Shown here in pieces: positions 1 to 8,100 of a stretch of 18,121 nucleotides of DNA (position 1 is its first letter; each line of letters starts with the position of its first letter). The DNA lies in contig CAIVKT010000074.1 of assembly GCA_903906615.1 (NCBI GenBank), forward strand, positions 1 through 18,121. Reading direction: 5' to 3'. The notes below the pieces were generated by a model. It was given only the letters and a program-made list of their open reading frames with translations. It had not been told where the DNA came from and ran no database searches. Made by a program: the position numbers and the translations under genes. The DNA is from an uncultured Bacteroidota bacterium (GTDB taxonomy: Bacteria; Bacteroidota; Bacteroidia; Chitinophagales; Chitinophagaceae).

Positions 1-1
1 G

Positions 2-1111
2 CCCGGTACGATCACCGGCACAGCTCCTACTTGTATAGGCGCTACAGGCACACTCGCAGATGCTACAGCAGGCAGCGCAGGTACCTGGATCACCAGTAAT
101 CCTGCTGTGGCTTCAGTAAACCCGTCCACAGGCTTAGTGACCGGAGTATCGGCAGGTACTGCTGTGATCACTTATAATATTGCCAATCCATGCGGCGCAT
201 CTGCCACCACAACTGTAACTATCAATCCAACCCCTGCGCCTATAGGCACAGGTAGCGGATATGTTTGTACAGGCCTGACGTTACCATTAACAGAATCGGG
301 CGTGGGTACGTGGACCAGTAGTACACCATCGGCTGCTACTGTTTCTTCATCGGGTGTTGTTTCGGGTGTTGCAGCGGGTACTACAACTATCAGCTATACT
401 TTACTTACGGGTTGTGCGCCTGCTACAGCCATAATCACTGTTAATCCTAATCCAACGGCTTTGCTGGGTTCTACATCAGTATGCACCGGCACAACAACTA
501 CCTTCACCGATGCTACGCCTGCAGGCACATGGACCAGCAGCGCCCCTTCGGCAGCCAGCATCGGCCTTACTTCAGGTATCATTACAGGCATTGCCGCAGG
601 TACCACAAATATATCTTATACTTTAGCTAATGGCTGTTATTCTATACAACCTGTAACAGTTAATCTTTCGCCTGCCCCAATTACAGGCAGCACATCATTA
701 TGTGTGGGCGCTACCACAACTTTAACAGATGCAACATTAGGTGGCTCCTGGAGCAGCAGTAATCCTGCGCAGGCTACCATCAATGCCGGTTCAGGCTTGA
801 TGACAGGGGTTTTTGTAGGCTCGCCTACCATTTATTATACACTTTCCGCAACGGGCTGCAAGGTTTCAGTCCCTGTAGCTATCAATCCATTACCTGCCGC
901 TATCAGCGGGGCCGGTAACGTATGCGTTGGCGCTACTACTACATTAACTGATGGCGGTACCGGTACATGGTTCACCAGCGCCCCTTCTGTAGCTACTATA
1001 GGTGTGGGCAGCGGTATTGTTACCGGTGTTTCGGGAGGAACAGCTATTATTACTTATTCGCTAACTACCGGTTGCAGCATTACAGCCCCAATGGTGGTGA
1101 ATGCACTACCA
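2..1111 (+). repeat. Five tandem BIG2-type Ig-like repeats (paralogue A)
   Basis: The period is about 74 residues. Each unit runs I-T-G-x-x-x-x-C-x-G at the start, then GTWTSS(A/N)PS, then a (S/T)G-I-V-T-G-V-x-x-GT turn, an ITYTL strand, a Gly-Cys pair and a VNPLP-type linker. The GTWTSSxPxVA and VTGVxAGTTxITY pattern is typical of bacterial group 2 Ig-like domains. Copy 1 is essentially complete at the window edge, so further copies may lie upstream. Confidence 0.8.
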
Positions 1112-4100
1112 ACAGCATACGCGGTAACCGGTGGTGGCAACTATTGCTCCAGCGCAGGCGGTGTAAATGTGGGCCTTGCGTTTGGCGCATCAGGCATTTC
1201 TTACCAGTTGGCATTGGCAGGCTCACCGGCAGGCTCACCGGTTCCCGGTTCTAATTCAAGTCTCGGCTTTGGCCTCCAATCCGGCGTGGGTACTTATACG
1301 GTTATAGGGACCAACCCGTTAACAGGCTGCAGCAGCAACATGACCGGCTCTGTGCATGTAGGCGTTAACCCTTCACCTAACCCGCATACCATCACCGGCG
1401 GCGGCGGTTATTGCGTTTCAGGCACAGGCTCTCTAATAGGTGTTGATGGTTCTGATGCAGGCACCAGCTATCAATTGTTCAACGGTTCTACATTGAGCGC
1501 TACAGTTGCAGGAACGGGTTCTGCGCTTAGCTTCGGCGCGTTCACAACTCCGGGTACCTATACAGTAACTGCTTTAAATGCGTCATCAGGCTGTAGCCTG
1601 GCGATGAGTGGTACAGCTACTGTGTACACCTTCCCTGCGGTTAACCCATATCCTGTTTCAGGCGGCGGCGGTTTCTGCCCCGGTGGTACAGGCCCTCATG
1701 TTACGCTCCCCAACTCGGATGCTACAGTAAACTATCAATTATATTATAATGGTGCAATTGCCGGCGTGCCGGTACTCGGCACACCCGGCTTCCTCGATTT
1801 CGGCCCGGAAACACTTGCGGGCACATATACCGTTATTGCAACAGATGGTTCAAGCGGTTGCACATTGAATATGCCGGGTAGCACTACTGTATATAATTAT
1901 TCAGTGCCTACTGCTTATAGCGTTACCGGTGGTGGCGGCTATTGCTCAGGTGGCGTGGGCCAGCACGTAGGACTCTCCTTTGGCAGCTCAGGCATCAACT
2001 ACACATTGAACGGCCCTGGCGGGCCGCTGGTTACGGTAGCAGGTTCAGGATCCGGTGTTGATTTTGGTTTGCAGACGATACCGGGTAGTTACTCTGTTGT
2101 CGCTGTTAACCCAACTACCGGCTGTGTAAATAGCATGACCGGTATTGCCACGATCAATGTGAGCGCTGCTCCTAATGTGTATACGGTAATGGGTGGCGGC
2201 AACTACTGCGCAGGTGGCACTGGTCAACCTGTTTACATCAATCATACAGACATAGGATACACGTATCAATTGTTCAGGGGCAGCTCTCCGATAGGTCTTC
2301 CGGTGGCGGGTACAGGTGCTTTAGATTCATTGGGTACCTATACAACGGCAGGTACTTATACCGTGATCTCGACCAGTACTTCGGCACCATGTACCAGCAG
2401 TATGGCCGGCCGCGCGGTTATTAATATCAACCCGGTACCGGCGGCTTACTTAGTAATTGGCGGCGGCAACTATTGTGTAGGTGGCACAGGAGCGCACATC
2501 ATACTCAGCGGTTCGCAAACAGGGATAAACTACCAGGTATATAATGGTGGCACCACAGGCACACCGGAAGGCGCACTGACACCCGGCACAGGTTCTGCTA
2601 TTGATTTTGGTTTGATGACCGATGCAGGCTCTTATACAATATTAGGTGTAAATGCCAGCACCTTATGCTCCTCTACTATGACCGGCAGCACCAGCATCAA
2701 TATCAACCCGCTTCCGAATGTATTTAGTGTAACAGGCGGTGGCGATTATTGTGTAGGCGGCACCGGCAAGCATATAGGTCTGGATAATTCAAACACAGGC
2801 GTTAGTTACCAGCTCTATAAAGATGGCGTTCCCACAGGCGGCAGTTTAGTAGGCAGCGGCGCTGCGCTGGACTATGGCTTGAAAACAGCCGCAGGTAATT
2901 ATACGGTGATAGCCACCAATGTGCTTACGAGCTGTAGAGACACAATGAACAATATTGTTCCGATCAACATAGATCCCTTGCCGCTCAACAATTCTCTTGC
3001 CCCGGGTGGCAGTTTCTGTGCCGGTGGTGCAGGGATAGATATTTACATGCCTTCCTCACAATCAGGTATCACTTACCAGTTATATAAAGACGGAGTAATA
3101 GTGCCGGGTGCGGATTCAACAGGCTCAGGCATCAGTATTGATTTTGGTGTTACCACAATTCCCGGTACCTATACGCTGGCGGCCACTAATGGCGCTACAG
3201 GCTGTAACTCTCCTATGCCGGGCGGTGCAGTTGTGAATGCAGTAACACCTCCTGTTTTCACTGTTACAGGTGGCGGTAATTACTGCGCCGGCGATACCGG
3301 TGTGCATATCATACTTACAGGTACCACCACCAGCGATCAGTACCAGCTTTTTAATGCCGGAAGCCCTGTAGGCACAGCTATAACCGGTACTGGATCTGCG
3401 CTTGATTTTGGTTTGATCACTACTGCAGGGACTCCTTATACAGTAGTAGCTACAGATATAGCGCTCAGTTGTGTCAATAATATGACAGGCAGCGTTTCGG
3501 TGGGTATCAACCCGCTTCCTGTTGCTGATTCCGTAACAGGCACAGGCGCTTTCTGCGCAGGCAGCGCGGGTGTGCATGTGGGCCTTAATACCTCCAGCAC
3601 AGGTATCAGTTACCAGTTATACAGCGGCGCTACAGCAGTAGGCTCTGCTGTAACAGGCACTGGCTCATCGCTTGACTTCGGACTGGTTACATCAACCGGC
3701 ACTTATACAGCAGTTGGTACAGATGTATCTACACATTGCGTGAGCAATATGGCTAACGCCGCGGTGATCACTGCAAGGCCATTGCCAACAGCGTACAGGG
3801 TATCTATTGAGAATTTCGGCAACTATTGTGCTGCTGATTCAGGCCTGCACATCATGCTGGCTAACTCAGACGCTGGTGTTTTTTACCAACTGGTAAGGAG
3901 TGGTACAGCTATTGGCTTGCCTGTAGCCGGTACAGGCAGTGCAATAACCCTTGGCCTTGAAAACGTAGCAGGTACATATACTGTCATAGCTAACGATCCT
4001 ACTACTACCTGCTCTAATAATATGCTCGGCTCTTCACTGCTGAACATCATACCACTTCCTACAGTATACACAGTTACCGGTGGTGGTTCATTCTGCCCAT

Positions 4101-4885
4101 CAGGTACCGGTGTGCATGTGGGCCTTGATGGCTCGCAGGATGGTATCTTCTACCAGTTGTACAATAATACAGGGACGTTAATGGCTACGCAGTTCGGTAC
4201 AGGAGCGGCTATAGACTTTGGCCTGCAGACAGCGCCCGGTACGTACATAGCAGTGGGCAACAGCGCGGTAACAACCTGTCCTAACAATATGTTTGGCACT
4301 GCAAGTGTTGTAGTGGATACACTGGGTACACCGGTGATCACGTTGCGTGCTTATCCCGGCTCAGGAGTGGGTGTTTGGCATATCGATTCGATGAAGGTAT
4401 TCATCAGCAATGGCGGTGGCCCTAACCCTACTTACCAGTGGTTTGTAAACGGACATACCATACCCGGCGCTACCAACCAGACATTCACACGTTATGAGTT
4501 ATTTAATAATGATGTAGTGTCTTGCGCGGTTACAGGTAGCGGCCCTTGTGGCGGCTTAACAACAACTGAGGCCATCGTTATTGCCCTGCAGAACGTAGGT
4601 GTGGCAACAGTATCAGGCAATGGCAACGATGTGAAACTGGTACCTAACCCTAACAACGGTTCATTTACCCTGAAAGGGACTCTGGGCACAACAGTAGACC
4701 AGGAAGCAACTATAGAGATCACCAATATGCTGGGTCAAAACGTATACACAGGTAAAGTGACGGCACAGGGTGGCAATATAGACCAGCACATACAATTAGG
4801 CAGTAATTTGCCCAATGGTATGTACCTGCTCAACCTGCGTGCAGGTGACAACAATATGGTCTTCCATTTTGTGATAGCGCAATAG
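2..4885 (+). CDS. Giant repetitive T9SS-secreted surface protein, 5' end outside window (paralogue A)
   Basis: The frame is open from position 2 to the TAG at 4883-4885, giving 1627 visible residues; the true start and any signal peptide lie upstream of the window. Visible order: five Ig-like repeats of BIG2 type (2-1111), twelve ~89-residue repeats (1112-4315), an Ig-like segment with the PTYQWFVNG and IPGAT signature (from 4316), and a C-terminal type A sorting domain (4631-4882) starting VKLVPNPNNGSF and containing ITNMLGQ and LPNGMYLL. Known of the family: this tail directs export through the type IX secretion system across the outer membrane. The protein is Ser/Thr/Gly-rich with two Cys per long repeat and no visible catalytic domain. 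An adhesin or cell-surface matrix role is inference. It is a tandem paralogue of the gene at 5118-10799, with the repeats matching one by one. Confidence 0.9.
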   Translation, partial: PGTITGTAPTCIGATGTLADATAGSAGTWITSNPAVASVNPSTGLVTGVSAGTAVITYNIANPCGASATTTVTINPTPAPIGTGSGYVCTGLTLPLTESGVGTWTSSTPSAATVSSSGVVSGVAAGTTTISYTLLTGCAPATAIITVNPNPTALLGSTSVCTGTTTTFTDATPAGTWTSSAPSAASIGLTSGIITGIAAGTTNISYTLANGCYSIQPVTVNLSPAPITGSTSLCVGATTTLTDATLGGSWSSSNPAQATINAGSGLMTGVFVGSPTIYYTLSATGCKVSVPVAINPLPAAISGAGNVCVGATTTLTDGGTGTWFTSAPSVATIGVGSGIVTGVSGGTAIITYSLTTGCSITAPMVVNALPTAYAVTGGGNYCSSAGGVNVGLAFGASGISYQLALAGSPAGSPVPGSNSSLGFGLQSGVGTYTVIGTNPLTGCSSNMTGSVHVGVNPSPNPHTITGGGGYCVSGTGSLIGVDGSDAGTSYQLFNGSTLSATVAGTGSALSFGAFTTPGTYTVTALNASSGCSLAMSGTATVYTFPAVNPYPVSGGGGFCPGGTGPHVTLPNSDATVNYQLYYNGAIAGVPVLGTPGFLDFGPETLAGTYTVIATDGSSGCTLNMPGSTTVYNYSVPTAYSVTGGGGYCSGGVGQHVGLSFGSSGINYTLNGPGGPLVTVAGSGSGVDFGLQTIPGSYSVVAVNPTTGCVNSMTGIATINVSAAPNVYTVMGGGNYCAGGTGQPVYINHTDIGYTYQLFRGSSPIGLPVAGTGALDSLGTYTTAGTYTVISTSTSAPCTSSMAGRAVININPVPAAYLVIGGGNYCVGGTGAHIILSGSQTGINYQVYNGGTTGTPEGALTPGTGSAIDFGLMTDAGSYTILGVNASTLCSSTMTGSTSININPLPNVFSVTGGGDYCVGGTGKHIGLDNSNTGVSYQLYKDGVPTGGSLVGSGAALDYGLKTAAGNYTVIATNVLTSCRDTMNNIVPINIDPLPLNNSLAPGGSFCAGGAGIDIYMPSSQSGITYQLYKDGVIVPGADSTGSGISIDFGVTTIPGTYTLAATNGATGCNSPMPGGAVVNAVTPPVFTVTGGGNYCAGDTGVHIILTGTTTSDQYQLFNAGSPVGTAITGTGSALDFGLITTAGTPYTVVATDIALSCVNNMTGSVSVGINPLPVADSVTGTGAFCAGSAGVHVGLNTSSTGISYQLYSGATAVGSAVTGTGSSLDFGLVTSTGTYTAVGTDVSTHCVSNMANAAVITARPLPTAYRVSIENFGNYCAADSGLHIMLANSDAGVFYQLVRSGTAIGLPVAGTGSAITLGLENVAGTYTVIANDPTTTCSNNMLGSSLLNIIPLPTVYTVTGGGSFCPSGTGVHVGLDGSQDGIFYQLYNNTGTLMATQFGTGAAIDFGLQTAPGTYIAVGNSAVTTCPNNMFGTASVVVDTLGTPVITLRAYPGSGVGVWHIDSMKVFISNGGGPNPTYQWFVNGHTIPGATNQTFTRYELFNNDVVSCAVTGSGPCGGLTTTEAIVIALQNVGVATVSGNGNDVKLVPNPNNGSFTLKGTLGTTVDQEATIEITNMLGQNVYTGKVTAQGGNIDQHIQLGSNLPNGMYLLNLRAGDNNMVFHFVIAQ
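1112..4315 (+). repeat. Twelve tandem ~89-residue GGGxYC repeats (paralogue A)
   Basis: The 3204 bases hold twelve units, averaging 267 bases or 89 residues. Consensus order: a hydrophobic strand, (T/S)GGGxYC, GGTG, H(V/I)xL, xxSxxGxxYQLY, VxGTGxxLDFGL, GTYTVVATN, a TxC, a Met-Ser/Thr-Gly, then a PLP linker. Two Cys per unit suggest one intradomain disulfide in a beta-sandwich; this is inference. I do not recognise a named domain. Units 8 (APGGSFC) and 11 (IENFGNYC) depart from the consensus, and the matching units of the downstream paralogue also depart at the same positions. Confidence 0.85.
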
Positions 4886-4909
4886 AAACGACTAATTTAA
4901 ACATAGAGA

Positions 4910-4936
4910 GCGGGTGGATTTTCCACCCGCTTTTTT
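4910..4936 (+). terminator. Intrinsic terminator after paralogue A
   Basis: A perfect 8-bp stem, GCGGGTGG (4910-4917) with CCACCCGC (4923-4930), encloses a five-base loop. It is followed by six Ts and, after a short break, another T run at 4941. It begins 25 bases after the TAG stop. The stem-plus-T-tract form is a classical rho-independent terminator and separates the two giant genes into independent transcripts. Confidence 0.85.
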
Positions 4937-5005
4937 ATGCTTTTTTCTTTTGCTAAAAGCCTTGCAGGCCTATTCCCTGTCCAATCGCATAACACTAAAA
5001 TAAAA

Positions 5006-5036
5006 TTTGTTTGCTACAACAAAAAATATTATTTTG
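5006..5036 (+). promoter_or_regulatory. Candidate Bacteroidota-type promoter for paralogue B
   Basis: TTTG at 5006-5009 is followed 20 bases later by TATTTTG at 5030-5036. This resembles the Bacteroidota TTTG / TAnnTTTG promoter but is one base short in the -7 box. It lies in an AT-rich stretch 82 bases before the chosen ATG at 5118 and downstream of the terminator, where a promoter is required. The exact boxes are uncertain. Confidence 0.4.
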
Positions 5037-5117
5037 CATAGCTTATATCGTGAACAATTCACAATATTTATAACATTTTATTTAGGCCCTTTTTTTACTA
5101 TTTTAAATATTTCGGCA

Positions 5118-8100
5118 ATGAAAAAACTGTACATTCCTAAGCTGATCATTTTATTCCTTTTCCTGTCCGGCTGGAATTTGAATGCTAATGGGCAAAGTTT
5201 AATTTACAACCAGAGCTTTACCAGTGGTAGTGTTCCATCCACGCAATGCACAGCATGGACCAGTTACTGTACCTCTTTGCTTAGCACCTATATCTATACC
5301 GGGTTCAATGTAAGCGGTAGCTTGAATACAACAGGATATACGTGTACAAATGCTACAGTGGCTACAGCAATAGCCACCGCTTTGAGAACAGGAAGTGCTA
5401 CCACTCAAACATCTGATGGGCATACCTGGTATGTGGGAACAGGATGCGGATCGGGTTGCAGTGGCTCCGGGGGTGCAATAATTGAATTAGCTGTTGACCA
5501 GGGAACATGTGCATGTGGAAGCGTTGCTTCAATAAGGCCAGCCATTAATAATTCAAACTGGGGAGGAATGGGGACGAATTGCGGCGCAGCATCGCAAACA
5601 CTTATAGTGACCTTTTATTACCAGTCTATATTATTTTCGGCAGGTGCGCGTAGCGTGACATCTGTATGCCAGAATTCAGGCGCTACGCCCATCAATTCTT
5701 TTTTAACTACAACTGATCCGGCAACAGGTTTACATGAAACGATTACTGTATCAACTCCACCTGTATCCGGAACTTTATCCGGTTTTCCTTTTTCTACTAC
5801 AACTACCGGCGGCAGCATTACACCTACAGGGCTTAGTTACACACCACTTGCAGGATTTACCGGTGTTGATTCCTTTACAATAACAGCATCAGATGGTTCG
5901 GCTACCGCTACAACAACTATCGTTGTAACAGTAAACCCTGCTGCGGCTGCTATTACAGGAAATTCATGTGTTGTTGCCGGACAGACAGTTCCGTTTAGTG
6001 ACCCTTCTTCCGGTGGTGTATGGAGTGCAAGTGGTAACGCTACGGTAACAGCTGGTGGCCTCGTCAATGGTATATCTGTGGGTACTGCATCAATTACTTA
6101 TCTCATCGGCGCTGTATGCCCTGCAGTTTTCCCGGTAACTATTAATTCACTGCCTGCTGCGATAAGCGGTAGTTCAAGCATTTGCAACGGAACAACTTCC
6201 AACCTGACAGATGCAGGGACAGGCACATGGACAAGTAGTAATTCTTCAGTGGCTTCTGTAAACAGTATAACAGGTGTGGCTACGGGTGTATCTTTAGGAA
6301 CTGCAGCGATCTCTTATACATTGCCGTCCGGTTGTTTTGCGGCAAAGTCTGTGACTGTTAACCCGAATCCCGGCCCAATAACAGGTACGCCCTCTCTTTG
6401 TGCATCAGGAGCAACTACAGGCTTAGCCAATGTGCTTTCCGGTGGTATATGGACAAGTAGCTCCACGGGAATTGCAACGATAAACGCAGGTACCGGCTTG
6501 GTAACAAGTGTTGCTGCGGGTACTACTTTAGTCAGCTATACTGTAGGTGGCTGTGCACAATCAGTAACAGTGACTGTAAACCCTTTACCTGCGCCGATCT
6601 CAGGCGCTACGGCAGGTGTATGCGTGGGCGGTACTACTACATTATCAGATGCTACCCCCGGCGGCACATGGAGCAGCAGCAATATTGCACAGGCAAGCGT
6701 TGGCATAGGATCAGGTGTGGTATCCGGGTATTTTGTGAGTACGCCTACCATTACCTATACCATTGGTAGCACGGGTTGTAAAACATCTTCACCAATAACA
6801 GTAAATCCGGCAGCAGCAGGTATTACGGGCCTCGCAACCACTTGCATCGGCAGCAGTACATCATTATCTGATGCGAGCACCGGTGGCAGTTGGAGCAGTA
6901 ACAATACAGCAGTAGCTACAGTAGGCGCATTCAGTGGTCTGGTAAACGGCATATCAGTGGGCGCTACTACGATCAGTTATACTTTACCTACAGGTTGTTA
7001 TGCAACTGTGGTAGTGCCGGTCAACCAGCTTCCGGCTGCCTACACTATGACCGGCGGCGGCAGCTATTGCCCCGGCGGCTCGGGAGTGCATATCGGTCTC
7101 AGCTTTGGGGATGCAGGTATCAGTTACCAACTGTTCATGGGTACCACCGCTGTGGGCAGCGCTGTATCAGGTTCCAGCAGCAGCATTGATTTTGGTTCAT
7201 TCAGCGTACCCGGTACTTATACCGTGGTGGCTACCAACAGCATTACCGGCTGCTCCGCAAACATGACCGGCTCCAAGACAGTGTCTGTGAGCCTGCCCCC
7301 TACGATGTATGATGTAACCGGTGGCGGCGGGTATTGCACCGGCCTTACCGGCCCTGTTGTTTCAACAGATGGCTCTGATGTAGGTATACATTACCAGTTG
7401 TATCTCGGTAGTACACCGGTAGGCACACCTATTACAGGTGCCGGCCCCGGAATAAATTTTGGCACATTTACCACCACAGGCTCTTATACAGTTGTAGGTA
7501 CCAGCAGTGTTACCGGTTGCAGCACTACCATGAATGGTAATGCTACGGTATATCTTTATCCACAGCCTACACCATATCCTGTAGTAGGGACAGGCGGTTA
7601 TTGCGCAGGTTCAGCAGGCGCTGTCATTAAACTTGGCGGCTCTGATGGCGGCTCTCATTACCAGTTAGTGCTCGGTGGTACTACACATGTAGGTGCATCA
7701 TTGACCAGCCCAGGCACCGGCGATACGCTAACCTACCCTGCGCAAACAACAGCAGGCACTTATACTGTAGTAGCTACTGATGGTGTTTATGGCTGTATTG
7801 CCACTATGCCGGGCAGTGTTACAGTAACTTCGGAACCACTACCTGTAGTATATGCTACAACAGGTGGCGGCAATTATTGCTCAGGCAGCCCTGCCCCGCA
7901 TATTGGCCTTGCTTATGGCGGCGCAGGTATCAACTATACTCTATACAATACTGTTCCTACAGCCATTGCTACAGTAGCAGGTAGCGGCTCCAGCGTCGAT
8001 TTCGGTGTGGTGGCCACACCGGGTACTTACCATGCAGTAGCTACAAACCCGGCCACAGGCTGTACCAGCAATATGACCGGTGCGCCTGTTGTGAATATTA

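Noticed and set aside
3125..3577. 150-codon minus-strand frame and many similar frames in the giant genes
   Set aside because: They are shadows of the repetitive Gly/Thr/Ser-rich coding sequence, recur with the repeat period, and have no start context or domain.
5007..5117. Upstream ATG at 5007 as the start of paralogue B
   Set aside because: It would put 37 non-signal residues before a textbook signal peptide and would overlap the candidate promoter; ATG 5118 fits better.
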